From Cohnella hashimotonis (GTDB lineage Bacteria > Bacillota > Bacilli > Paenibacillales > Paenibacillaceae): DNA of 64,000 nt. The DNA lies in contig NZ_JAGRPV010000001.1 of assembly GCF_030014955.1 (NCBI RefSeq), positions 7,254,001-7,318,000 of the forward strand, in the 5' to 3' direction. Shown one piece after another: positions 44,281 through 53,408 of this stretch; position 1 is the first letter of the stretch, and every line of letters begins with the position of its first letter. Below the pieces are notes generated by a model. It was not told the DNA's origin and did no database searches. It saw only the letters and a program-made list of their open reading frames with translations. The position numbers and the translations under genes were made by a program.

Positions 44281-46008
44281 ATGCGCTCCATGAGAAATAG
44301 CAAAGGAACGGTCGCGCTATCGCTGGCGGCGATGCTCGCCGTGCTTGCAGGCTGCTCAGGCAACGGCGGCAACAACGCGAACGCCGGCTCCGAAGCCGCG
44401 GGCACGCAGTCCGCGTCGACATCCGCCTCCGCATCGGCATCGGCCAGCCAGGCGTCGGGCGATCCGCTCGCATTCAAGCTATGGCTGGGCTGGACGGCCA
44501 CGATCAACAACGACAGCCTCGTGCAGAAGTACTGGCGGGAAAAAGAGCCCGGCGTCGACGTGAAGCTCGAAGCGACCCAGGGCGACGCGCTGACGGCCCT
44601 GAACCTCAACATTAATACGGGCGGCTTCGACGACGCCGCGATTTTCAGCCGCAACGACACGGTCAAGAGCGCGATGGGCCGCTCCAACCAGATCATGTCG
44701 CTCGAGCAGTACTTCGACATGCCGGACAAATATCCGGGCCTCGCCTCCATCCCGAAGCAGTATCTGGATCGGATGAAGGACAAGGACGGCCATATCTGGT
44801 CCATCCCGGCCTGGTTCGACCAGAATCCGAACGATCCGTGGCCGGGCTGGTCCTCCCTGGCCTGGACGGTGCGCACGGACGTCGTCGAGAAGGCGGGCAT
44901 GAAGCTCGAAGACCTGTCCACGCTGGACGGCGTCGAGACGTTCCTGAAGAAGGCCGCCGAGCAGAAGGACGCCTCCGGCAAAGCGCTGCTCCCGATGTCG
45001 TTCCTGATGGACACGAACGATACGGCGAGCTGGAACGACGAGAACGCCATCCTGACCGCCTTCGGCGTATCGACTTCCGGCAAGGGCGTCGCGAAGAAAG
45101 GCAACGACTTCGTATTCACGTTCGACGATCCGCAGTACAAGGCCGCCTACCAGTGGATGAACAAGCTGTATCGGGAGAAGCTGATCGATCCCGAAGTCGT
45201 CACGGACAAGAAGGAACGGTACAAGGAGAAGAACAAGTCCGGCCGCGTCGCGCTTAACGTAGGCAGCTTCTTCAATATCGACACGACGCTGTGGGAGACG
45301 CTCGACGGTCCTACGGAGCCGGGCTGGTACTACCAGGTGATCCCGTTCCCTAAGGTTCCCGGCGTCGATCAGGTCGGCACCAACCAGGTCGTCAATCCGT
45401 ACCCGGGCTATGACGTCTATATCAGCAAAAAGTCGAAAAACCTCGACGCGATCCTGAAGTTCTTCGATTATACGCTGGCGCCGAAGCCGGAGCAGCAGCA
45501 GGTCATCAACGAAGGCCCTGCCGGCCTGTATTGGGACTGGATCGATCAACCGCTTGGAAAGTGGAAATACATCGACGATAATTATAAGGCCGACCGCAAC
45601 TCGGGCGACGTCGCCCGCAAAGCCAAGGTCACGCCGGAGCTGTACATGACCTCCTCCTACAACAATAAGTGGTATCCGTGGTGGAACAGCGAGGTCGACA
45701 AAGCCGGCGCGGCCAAGACGCCGGCGTTCACCGAGGCCGTCGGCAAGATGGGCGGCGTGCGCGCGGCGCACAATTACGACCTGTTGACGCCGAAGGAAGG
45801 CGGCACCTGGGAGAAGTACGCGCCAGAGATCGAGAATCTTCGCAAGGAATACCGCGCGAAGCTGCTCATGGCCAAGGACGACGGACAATTCGAGTCGACC
45901 TGGAAGGCGTTCCAGGATGCGCTCGAGAAGCGCGCGCACTGGAGCGAGATGAAAGCCGAATGGCAAGAGACGTACAAAGCGGACGTCGCGGCGAACGGCG
46001 AATTTTAA
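44281..46008 (+). CDS. Extracellular solute-binding lipoprotein (LipO/YtcQ type)
   Basis: The 575-residue protein has a lipoprotein signal with lipobox VLAGC at about residue 25 and a Ser/Ala-rich tether. The binding domain includes LAFKLWLGWTATINNDSLVQKYWREKEPG, HIWSIPAWFDQNPNDPWPGWSSLAWTVRTDVVEKAG and YPGYDVYISKKSKNLDAILKFFDY. AGGGGAAA precedes the ATG. The length and LplB/YtcP partners mark the group that imports pectin- or hemicellulose-derived oligosaccharides in Bacilli. A hairpin after the stop separates it from the kinase gene. Confidence 0.93.
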   Translation: MRSMRNSKGTVALSLAAMLAVLAGCSGNGGNNANAGSEAAGTQSASTSASASASASQASGDPLAFKLWLGWTATINNDSLVQKYWREKEPGVDVKLEATQGDALTALNLNINTGGFDDAAIFSRNDTVKSAMGRSNQIMSLEQYFDMPDKYPGLASIPKQYLDRMKDKDGHIWSIPAWFDQNPNDPWPGWSSLAWTVRTDVVEKAGMKLEDLSTLDGVETFLKKAAEQKDASGKALLPMSFLMDTNDTASWNDENAILTAFGVSTSGKGVAKKGNDFVFTFDDPQYKAAYQWMNKLYREKLIDPEVVTDKKERYKEKNKSGRVALNVGSFFNIDTTLWETLDGPTEPGWYYQVIPFPKVPGVDQVGTNQVVNPYPGYDVYISKKSKNLDAILKFFDYTLAPKPEQQQVINEGPAGLYWDWIDQPLGKWKYIDDNYKADRNSGDVARKAKVTPELYMTSSYNNKWYPWWNSEVDKAGAAKTPAFTEAVGKMGGVRAAHNYDLLTPKEGGTWEKYAPEIENLRKEYRAKLLMAKDDGQFESTWKAFQDALEKRAHWSEMKAEWQETYKADVAANGEF

Positions 46009-46016
46009 AAGAAGCA

Positions 46017-46040
46017 GGAGCAGCCCTAAGGGGTTGCTCC
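46017..46040 (+). terminator. Attenuating hairpin between binding-protein and kinase genes
   Basis: GGAGCAGCCC pairs with GGGTTGCTCC with one mismatch around a short loop, followed by CTTTGCCTTTG. It is a weak terminator that would lower expression of the kinase-regulator pair relative to the receptor. Confidence 0.6.
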
Positions 46041-46088
46041 CTTTGCCTTTGTAACGGCGCGCATTGACTTCGGGGATGGGGGAACGGC

Positions 46089-47879
46089 ATGAAGTTCGGG
46101 CAATCGTTGGAGAGATCGATCATTCGGGCGACCAGGTCCATGAATATGCGGGGCAAGATCGTCCTTCTCTACGGCTTGATCGTCTTCATTCCGACCGTTC
46201 TGCTGGCGGTGGGCGCGGGCTACCTGACGTTTCACAACGTGCGGTCCAACTACCTGCTCACGATCAAGGAAGCGGTCCGGCAGACCGCGCAGAGCGTCGA
46301 CTTTCGCAAGCAGACCTACGATCTGCTCGCGACGCGGACGGCGACGGACGGCGAGCTGATCTCGCGGCTGTCCCGGAACTACGCGGACATGGCGGAACAG
46401 CTCGAGACGGTGAAATACGTGGACCGCTCCTTCCTGTTCACCACCAAATACTTGCCCGGCATCGAGGACTTCCGCATCTATCATACGAACGACACGCTGG
46501 TGCAGGACGGCGGGCTGCTGTGGAAGCCCGAGGACCGGACGATCGCCGGCATGCCCGAGCGCGACTGGTACGAGCGGACGATCGGCGATCCGGGCATCCT
46601 CAGCTGGACCAACGCCCGGGACGACGCGCGCAAGCTCGTCGTGTCCCGCAAGATCATGGACGGCTACGGCCGCGCGCACGGCGCGATCTACCTGCTGCTC
46701 GATTATAACGACGTGTTCGCGGAGCCGCTCGATCACCCCTTTAACGGGGCTGGCGACCTGTATATCGTCGACCAGGACGCGCGGATCATCGCCTCCTCCG
46801 AGACCGCCGCGATCGGCGCGGATCTCTCCGCCTCCTCGCTGGACCGCTACTGGCGTCACGCGAACCAGGTGAACGACGCCATCGCCGGCAAGGTGCTGAT
46901 CGTGCAGCGGATCGCCGGCGGCTGGTCGGTCGCCGCGCTCGTGCATATCGAACAGTTGGAAAAGCAGTCCAAGCGAATCTACTACGCGGTCGGCGTCGGC
47001 ATCGCCTTCTTCCTGCTGCTGTCCGTCTTCCTGATCACGGCCGTCGTCAAGAACGTCGTCTGGCGCATCCGCAAGCTCGGCAGCCGCATGACGGACATCT
47101 CGCAGGGCGTGTTCGAGGTGACCGTCCGGAACAGGGACCGCGACGAGCTCGGCGAGCTTGAGGTGCTGTTCAACTCGATGTCGGGCCGGCTCGGCCGGCT
47201 GGTCGAGGAAAACACGCAGGCGAACCTCAAGGAGCGGGAGCAGTCGTTCAAGGCGCTGCAGGCGCAGATCAACCCCCACTTTATCTACAATTCGCTCAGC
47301 CTGATCCGCTGGCGCGCGATGGACCTGCAGGACGAGATGCAGCTGCGGACGATCGACGCGCTGACGACCTTTTACCGGCTGGCGCTTAACAACCGCGTGA
47401 ACGTGACGCGCATCCGCGACGAAGTCGATCATCTCAAGGCGTACCTGGAGATCCAGCAGCTGCGCTACCCGGACCGCGTCCAGGTGGCCTGGGAGATCGA
47501 CGAGGACGCGCTCGAGCTGTATACGATCAAGCTGCTGCTGCAGCCGATCGTCGAGAATTGCTACCTGCACGGCGACATTACGAAGCGTCCGGGCGCGCTC
47601 ATCCGCATCGCCGTCCGCCGCGAGGAGCGATCCGTGCGTTTCCTCGTCCAGGACAACGGGAAGGGCATGCCGGCCGACGTGCTGGAACGGGTGCGTGCCG
47701 GCGACTACGAAGGCACGAACAACGGCTTCGGGATGAACAACATACGCGAGCGCCTGCGCCTTTACTTCGGCGACGAAGGCCGGCTCGACATCGACAGCGC
47801 CCCCAACGCGGGAACGTCCGTCACGATCCTGATTCCCGTCTGCGAGGAACGACCCGAATTGAAGCGAGGTGAAGGATGA
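46089..47879 (+). CDS. YesM-type sensor histidine kinase
   Basis: The 596-residue kinase has a transmembrane helix at about 25-45, an extracellular sensor of about 250 residues and a second helix (VGVGIAFFLLLSVFLITAVV at about 298). A HAMP domain and a His_kinase domain follow, with phospho-acceptor H397 in AQINPHFIYNSLSLIRWRA. The ATPase domain has DNGKGMP and NNGFGMNNIRERLRLYFG. It belongs to the YesM/LytS group that pairs with AraC-type response regulators and senses extracellular sugars or loaded binding proteins. The stop overlaps the next gene's ATG. Confidence 0.95.
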   Translation: MKFGQSLERSIIRATRSMNMRGKIVLLYGLIVFIPTVLLAVGAGYLTFHNVRSNYLLTIKEAVRQTAQSVDFRKQTYDLLATRTATDGELISRLSRNYADMAEQLETVKYVDRSFLFTTKYLPGIEDFRIYHTNDTLVQDGGLLWKPEDRTIAGMPERDWYERTIGDPGILSWTNARDDARKLVVSRKIMDGYGRAHGAIYLLLDYNDVFAEPLDHPFNGAGDLYIVDQDARIIASSETAAIGADLSASSLDRYWRHANQVNDAIAGKVLIVQRIAGGWSVAALVHIEQLEKQSKRIYYAVGVGIAFFLLLSVFLITAVVKNVVWRIRKLGSRMTDISQGVFEVTVRNRDRDELGELEVLFNSMSGRLGRLVEENTQANLKEREQSFKALQAQINPHFIYNSLSLIRWRAMDLQDEMQLRTIDALTTFYRLALNNRVNVTRIRDEVDHLKAYLEIQQLRYPDRVQVAWEIDEDALELYTIKLLLQPIVENCYLHGDITKRPGALIRIAVRREERSVRFLVQDNGKGMPADVLERVRAGDYEGTNNGFGMNNIRERLRLYFGDEGRLDIDSAPNAGTSVTILIPVCEERPELKRGEG

Positions 47880-49486
47880 TGATACAGGCATTGATCGTGG
47901 ACGACGAACCGCTGCATATCCAGGGACTCGTGCGTCACGTCGGCTGGGAACGGCTCGGCTACGCGCCGCCGCTGACCGCCGAATCCGGTGAGGAAGCGCT
48001 GGAGGTTCTCGGCGAGATGGACGTCGACGTGCTGATCACGGACGTCTCGATGCCCGGCATGACCGGAATCGAGCTGCTCGCAAAATGCAGGGCGGACTAT
48101 CCGAAGCTCCAGTCGCTCCACACGCTGATGATCAGCGGCTTCGACGAGTTCGAATTCGTGCAGGAGGCCATTCATCTGGGCGCCAAGGCGTACGTGCTCA
48201 AGCCGATCCGTACGGAGGAGATCGAGGAGAAGCTGGCCGCCTTCCGCGCGGCGATCGAGAAGCGCGAGCAGATCGAGCGGGAGACCCGGGCGCTCCAGGA
48301 CAAGCTCACGGGCAGCCTCGACGTGCTGCAGGACCGGTTCGTGAACGATCTGATCGAAGGCCGCTCCGAGGATGCCGAGCTGATGGATTCCTGGCGACGC
48401 CTGCTGGACCTCCCGGAGGCGGTGCGCCACATTCGGCTGTTCCTCTTCGCCTACGATCGCCAGGAACGAGGAGCGCCTGCCGATGCGCGGCAGCGGATTC
48501 TGCTCGCGGACGGCCTGTGGAAGGCCGTTAAAATCGGGCTGTCCGGCTGGGAAGGGACGTACGTCGGCAAGACAGGCGCGAGCGAGACGGCGGTCGTTCA
48601 CCTGAACGCGAAGCCTTTGGACCGGGCCGGCATGGAGAAGCAGCTGCAGTTCATGCAGGAGATCATCCGCGAGCAGTACGACGCCTCCGTCACGATCGGC
48701 GTCAGCCGGGATGGAGACGGCTGGGAGGATGTCCCGCCGCTGTACAAGGAAGCGAAGCATATGCTGGCCAAAGCGCGTCTGGGCGGCGGAGGCCGCATCC
48801 TTTACTTCGACCGGGCCGAGGCGGAGGAATACCGCGAGTACCTGCTCAAGGAAGAAGAAGTGCCGGAGATGATCCGGCTGCTGGAGCGCGGCGAAGACGA
48901 TCAGGCGCGCGTCATGTTCGACCTGGCGTTCGAGCGGCTGCTCGCGCGCCAGCCTGCGTCCTTTTCGTATGTGCAGGCGTTCGGCATGGGGATCATCAGC
49001 GAGCTGGCGAAGATCGGCTCCGGCAAGGAGGACGGCGCGGACAACGCCAACATCCTCGTCTGGCAGCGGCTCATCGACTGCACCGACGCCGGAGAAGTGC
49101 GGGAGGCCGTGCTCGACTACATGGCGCGGTTCAGCCGGTCGATCAAACGCGAGGACGCCGCGCCGCAGCACAATCTGATCCGCAGAATCGCGGACTACAT
49201 CGCGGCGCATCTGCAGGACCCGATGACGGTCAAGCAGCTGGCGGAGCAGTTCCATCTGAACGCGAGTTACCTGAGCGTCCTGTTCAAGAAGGAGACGGGC
49301 CGCACGATCTCGGATTACGTTCAGGACGCGCGCATGACCCGGGCGAAGGAGCTGCTGCGGGACCCGAACGTCAAGATCTATGAGGTCGCCGCGCAGGTCG
49401 GCTTTCAGACCGCGGCCTACTTCACGTATTTATTCAAAAAGGTCGTGGGCCAGACGCCCCAGGAATATCGCGACTATGCCAAATAA
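47876..49486 (+). CDS. YesN-type response regulator with AraC DNA-binding domain
   Basis: The ATG at 47876 overlaps the kinase stop; a second ATG follows at 47879. The 536 residues have a receiver domain (LIVDDEPLHIQGL, phospho-acceptor D56 in VLITDVSMPG, K in AYVLKPIR), a long middle region (about 140-420) and a C-terminal AraC domain (QLAEQFHLNASYLSVLFKKE and VGFQTAAYFTYLFKKVVGQ). It should be phosphorylated by the YesM-type partner and activate the operon promoter upstream of 42417. Confidence 0.95.
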   Translation: MMIQALIVDDEPLHIQGLVRHVGWERLGYAPPLTAESGEEALEVLGEMDVDVLITDVSMPGMTGIELLAKCRADYPKLQSLHTLMISGFDEFEFVQEAIHLGAKAYVLKPIRTEEIEEKLAAFRAAIEKREQIERETRALQDKLTGSLDVLQDRFVNDLIEGRSEDAELMDSWRRLLDLPEAVRHIRLFLFAYDRQERGAPADARQRILLADGLWKAVKIGLSGWEGTYVGKTGASETAVVHLNAKPLDRAGMEKQLQFMQEIIREQYDASVTIGVSRDGDGWEDVPPLYKEAKHMLAKARLGGGGRILYFDRAEAEEYREYLLKEEEVPEMIRLLERGEDDQARVMFDLAFERLLARQPASFSYVQAFGMGIISELAKIGSGKEDGADNANILVWQRLIDCTDAGEVREAVLDYMARFSRSIKREDAAPQHNLIRRIADYIAAHLQDPMTVKQLAEQFHLNASYLSVLFKKETGRTISDYVQDARMTRAKELLRDPNVKIYEVAAQVGFQTAAYFTYLFKKVVGQTPQEYRDYAK

Positions 49487-49505
49487 TCGAGCAGAAGGTG
49501 ATCGC

Positions 49506-52439
49506 TTGTTAACGACAATCGACCTGTCCGGGTCATGGAACGTCCAATTGGACGCGGGGAAAGGCGGGCTGCGGCTGCCGTTCGACGATACGATGCAGCT
49601 GCCGGGCACGACCTCGCACGCGCAGAAAGGCCCGAAGAACGAAGCAATCGAGACCGGCCACTTGACGGACGAATACAAGTTCGAGGGCTGGGTCTGGTTC
49701 TCGCGAGAGGTGGATGTTCCCGAGGCTGCGGCTGGCGGCTCGGTCTTCTTGTACCTCGAACGGACGCGGATGACGACCGTATGGATCGACGGCCTGGAGG
49801 CTGGCGCGCGAGACAGCTTGGGCACGCCGCATTCGTACGAGCTGACCGGCTTGCTTGCTCCCGGCAGGCATACGATTACGATCCGCGTCGACAATACGGA
49901 TTATCCCACCAAGGGCGGCCATCTGACGTCGCCGGACACGCAGACCAACTGGAACGGGATCACCGGCCGGATCGAGCTGCGGTTCGCGGCAGCGACGCAT
50001 CTGCTAAGCGTGCAAGTTTACCCGCGCGTGACCGACCGGTCGTTCGTCGTGCGCGCGGATTGGGTCGGCCGCGGCGCAAGGCGGCTCGCGGTCTCGGCGG
50101 TCGGCTTCAATGGGCACGGCCATGCGGCTGCGGAGCGGATTTACGACTTGGACGGCAGCTACGGCGGCAGCGATGGCAGCAGTGACGGCTACAGCGACTG
50201 CGATGGCGGCAGCGACGACGGCGAAAACGCCTTCTCGACTTCCTCTGCCTCCGTCCGGTACGCCCTTGGCGACGACGCTCGGCTGTGGAGCGATGCGGAG
50301 CCGCATCTTTACCGCGTCTACGTCCGTCTGCTGGACGAAAACGGCAAGGCGCTGGATGCGCGCGAGTTCGTCTCGGGGCTGCGCGAGTTCAAAGCCGACG
50401 GGGACAAGTTCGCGATCAACGGCGTCCGCACGTTCCTGCGGGGCAAGCACGACGGCCTCATCTTCCCGCTCACCGGCTTCGCGCCGACCTCCGTCGACGA
50501 GTGGGTGCGCATATTGGGCATCGCAAAGTCGTACGGCATCAACCACTATCGCTTCCATACGTGCTGTCCGCCGGAAGCAGCCTTCGAGGCCGCAGACCGG
50601 CTCGGCATCTTTATGGAACCTGAACTGCCGTTCTGGGGTACCGTCACGGACGTAGGAGACGCGAATCACGACCAGGCGCAGCAGGATTATCTCGTCCGCG
50701 AAGGCTTTGCCATGCTGGACGCCTATGGCAATCATCCGTCGTTCGTCATGATGTCGCTGGGCAACGAGCTCTGGGGGAGCAAGGACCGGCTGGACGCGAT
50801 CCTGGCAGCCTACAAAGCCCATGACGACCGCCACCTGTACGCGCAGGGCTGCAATAACTTTCAGTTCGCGCCTGTCATTTTGCCGAACGACGACTTCTAC
50901 TGCGGGGTCCGGTTCGCGCGGGACCGCCTGTTCCGCGGCTCGTACGCGATGTGCGATGCGCCGCTCGGCCACGTGCAGACCGACCGGCCGGGTACGCGCA
51001 AGGACTACGACGCGCAGATCGTGCCGCCGGCGAGCGGCGAGCGGGCGGACACGGGCGGCGAAGGCGAAGGTGTCGGTGCGGACGCGCGTGCTGGCGTGAA
51101 TTCGAACGCTGGCGAAGGCGCCATTCAGATTCAGTACGGCACGGGCACCAAGACCGTGCAAGCGGATGCCGCGGGCGAAGCGCTCGTGCCGAAGATCCCC
51201 GTCGTGTCGCACGAGATCGGGCAGTACGCGATGTATCCGCGCTACGACGAGATCGCCAAGTACACGGGCTCGCTGAAGGCGCGCAATCTGGAGACGTTCC
51301 GGGAGCGGCTGGAAGCGAAGGGGCTGGGGCATCTGGCCGACCGGTACTTCGAGGCTTCAGGACGGCTGGCCGTGGCCTGCTACAAAGAAGAGCTCGAGGC
51401 CGCGTTCCGCTCGCGGCGGCTCGCCGGCTTCCAACTGCTCGACCTGCAGGACTTCAGCGGCCAAGGTACGGCGCTCGTCGGTATCCTCGACGCCTTCATG
51501 GACAGCAAGGGGCTCGTAACGCCCGAAGAGTGGCGCACCTATTGCTCCGACGCCGTGCTGCTCGCGCGGTTCGAAAAGTACAATTATGCCGCCGGCGAGC
51601 GTTTCGACGCGCACGTCGAGCTCGCGTGCTTTCGGCAGGCTCCGCTTGGACCCATCTCGCTGCGCTGGGCGATGACGGATAGGGACCACGTTCTTGCGGC
51701 CGGCACCGCAAACACGACGGCACGGGCGGACGAAGCCTATATCGACATCGCCGATCTGAGCTTTGAGCTGCCTGACGTAGGAGCGATGACCAAGGTCGTC
51801 TTGCATCTTGAGATCGACCGGACGGATATTCGCAAGACGTACGAGCTGTGGATTTATCCGCGCGAGACGGCTTGGGACCCTGCGGGCATTCGCGTCTCGG
51901 ATTCGCTGTCGGACGATACGCTGCGCCTGCTGGAGAAGGGAGAACGCGTGCTGCTGCTGGCCAAGCCGGATCTCGCGAAGCGAAGCGTCGAGGGCGCTTA
52001 CTGCGCCGACTTCTGGTGCTATCCGATGTTCCGCTCGATCTCCGAGAGCATGAACAAGCCGTTGCCGGTCGGTACCCACGGCCTGCTCATCGAGCGGGAG
52101 CACCCGGCGCTGGCGGCTTTTCCGAGCGAGACGCATTCGACTTATCCCTGGTGGAGCCTGGTTCAGCACGCCAGGTCCTTCATTCTCGACGATCTCCCTC
52201 CGGCGCTCGCGCCCATCGTCCGGACGATCGACAACTTTGAGCGCAACCACAAGCTCGGCTTCTTGTTCGAATGCCGCGCGCTGGAAGGCAGCCTGCTTGT
52301 CTGCGCGCTCGATGCCGATCGCGCCGCAGGCACGCCGGAAGGCAGGCAGTTCCTGTCCAGCCTCGCGAACTATGTCCGGTCCGACGCATTCAGGCCGCAG
52401 GTCGAGCTATCGGTCGACGAGCTGCGGAAGCTGCTGTAG
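49506..52439 (+). CDS. Glycoside hydrolase family 2 protein with low-complexity insertions
   Basis: TTG at 49506 has AGAAGGTG 6 bases upstream; an ATG at 49476 overlapping the regulator gene is the alternative. The 977-residue protein lacks a signal peptide. GH2 layout is clear: jelly-roll (LSGSWNVQLD, EGWVWFSREVDVP), Ig-like domain and TIM barrel. The acid/base is probably E421 (MSLGNELWG) and the nucleophile E570 (VVSHEIGQYAMYP). Two Gly/Asp/Ser/Ala-rich insertions are present, at about 218-245 and 509-545, the second between the catalytic residues. GH2 activities include beta-galactosidase, glucuronidase and mannosidase; the substrate cannot be told. Confidence 0.88.
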   Translation: MLTTIDLSGSWNVQLDAGKGGLRLPFDDTMQLPGTTSHAQKGPKNEAIETGHLTDEYKFEGWVWFSREVDVPEAAAGGSVFLYLERTRMTTVWIDGLEAGARDSLGTPHSYELTGLLAPGRHTITIRVDNTDYPTKGGHLTSPDTQTNWNGITGRIELRFAAATHLLSVQVYPRVTDRSFVVRADWVGRGARRLAVSAVGFNGHGHAAAERIYDLDGSYGGSDGSSDGYSDCDGGSDDGENAFSTSSASVRYALGDDARLWSDAEPHLYRVYVRLLDENGKALDAREFVSGLREFKADGDKFAINGVRTFLRGKHDGLIFPLTGFAPTSVDEWVRILGIAKSYGINHYRFHTCCPPEAAFEAADRLGIFMEPELPFWGTVTDVGDANHDQAQQDYLVREGFAMLDAYGNHPSFVMMSLGNELWGSKDRLDAILAAYKAHDDRHLYAQGCNNFQFAPVILPNDDFYCGVRFARDRLFRGSYAMCDAPLGHVQTDRPGTRKDYDAQIVPPASGERADTGGEGEGVGADARAGVNSNAGEGAIQIQYGTGTKTVQADAAGEALVPKIPVVSHEIGQYAMYPRYDEIAKYTGSLKARNLETFRERLEAKGLGHLADRYFEASGRLAVACYKEELEAAFRSRRLAGFQLLDLQDFSGQGTALVGILDAFMDSKGLVTPEEWRTYCSDAVLLARFEKYNYAAGERFDAHVELACFRQAPLGPISLRWAMTDRDHVLAAGTANTTARADEAYIDIADLSFELPDVGAMTKVVLHLEIDRTDIRKTYELWIYPRETAWDPAGIRVSDSLSDDTLRLLEKGERVLLLAKPDLAKRSVEGAYCADFWCYPMFRSISESMNKPLPVGTHGLLIEREHPALAAFPSETHSTYPWWSLVQHARSFILDDLPPALAPIVRTIDNFERNHKLGFLFECRALEGSLLVCALDADRAAGTPEGRQFLSSLANYVRSDAFRPQVELSVDELRKLL

Positions 52440-52459
52440 CGCCGGCATCATAAATAATC

Positions 52460-52495
52460 AATCCGCCTCCTGCGTGCCGGGAAGGCGGATTTTTT
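52460..52495 (+). terminator. Intrinsic terminator after the GH2 gene
   Basis: ATCCGCC and GGCGGAT pair around a 16-base loop and are followed by TTTTT. It ends the second sugar operon and lies between two convergent genes. Confidence 0.85.
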
Positions 52496-52502
52496 CATCG
52501 TA

Positions 52503-53408
52503 TTATTTCAAATTCAGATGCAGCAGCTTATCCGGATTGCGCAGCAGGTACATCTCCTGCACGCGGTCGCCCTTGAACGCCAGGCTGACGAGCGTAGGGA
52601 ACGGTTCGAGCGGGCCGGTCAGACAGAAGCCGAGCTGCCCGTTGATCTTGACGAGCCGCACCTCGCCCAGCCCGCCGGCCTTCGATATCAGTCCCTGGAT
52701 GAACGCGACTACGCGCACGTTCGACGTAATCGGCCTAACCGCGGCACTGACTTTGCCGCCGCCGTCGCTGTACAGCACGATATCCTCGGAGAGCATGGAC
52801 AGTAGACCTTTCATGTCGCCCGAAGATGTCGCATGAAGGAAGCGGACCACCAGCTGCTCGCACCTTTCGCCGGAGACCGGCTCGGCAGTAGGCTCCTCCT
52901 GGATCTTGCGCTTAAGCCGGCTGTAGATTTTGCGGCACCCGATCTCCGTCCTGTCTACGAAGTCCGCGATGTCGCTGTAGTCGTACGCGAAGGCTTCGCG
53001 AAGAATGAACACCGCGCGTTCGATCGGCGTCAGCCGATCAAGCAGCACGAGGAAGGCATACGATATCGTATCCTCAAGTAAAACGGTCTGGAGCGGATCC
53101 TGCCCCGAGGCGAAGTCTTGGGCAGCCGCATAATTTTCCACGAGCGGCTCCGGCAGCCAGGGCCCGACGTACACCTCCCTTTTCCTTCGCGCGGACTTGA
53201 GATGGTCGAGACAGCGATTCGTGACAATTTTACACAAATACGCCTTTAAATTAAGGATCGGTCCTCGCCGTTGATCGGCGGCCTGCTGCTGAACCGTTAC
53301 AAAGGCATCCTGAACGAAATCTTCGGCCTGCGCCACCGAACCCAGCATGCGATACGCGAGGGACAGAAGCAGCGGTTTGTACGTCCTGTACGCGGCATCA
53401 AGCTCCAC
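52503..53408 (-). CDS. ECF41-group sigma factor (SigJ-like) with C-terminal SnoaL-like domain
   Basis: GTG at 53408 has GAAGGG about 8 bases upstream and overlaps the oxidoreductase stop by 11 bp; the protein has 301 residues. Sigma region 2 (LLSLAYRMLGSVAQAEDFVQDAF) and region 4 (LTPIERAVFILREAFAYDYSDIADFV) are followed by an NTF2/SnoaL-like domain of about 130 residues. All three ECF41 signature motifs I know are present: WLPEP (84-88), DGGGK and NPDKL near the C-terminus. In this group the fused domain controls sigma activity in place of an anti-sigma factor. The operon partner is an FAD oxidoreductase. The signal is unknown. Confidence 0.92.
   Translation of the reverse strand: MELDAAYRTYKPLLLSLAYRMLGSVAQAEDFVQDAFVTVQQQAADQRRGPILNLKAYLCKIVTNRCLDHLKSARRKREVYVGPWLPEPLVENYAAAQDFASGQDPLQTVLLEDTISYAFLVLLDRLTPIERAVFILREAFAYDYSDIADFVDRTEIGCRKIYSRLKRKIQEEPTAEPVSGERCEQLVVRFLHATSSGDMKGLLSMLSEDIVLYSDGGGKVSAAVRPITSNVRVVAFIQGLISKAGGLGEVRLVKINGQLGFCLTGPLEPFPTLVSLAFKGDRVQEMYLLRNPDKLLHLNLK

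Noticed and set aside
46026..47891. 621-codon minus-strand open frame
   Set aside because: It is antisense to the YesM-type kinase with intact H397 and ATPase boxes; the translation is Arg/Val/Asp-rich with no domain.
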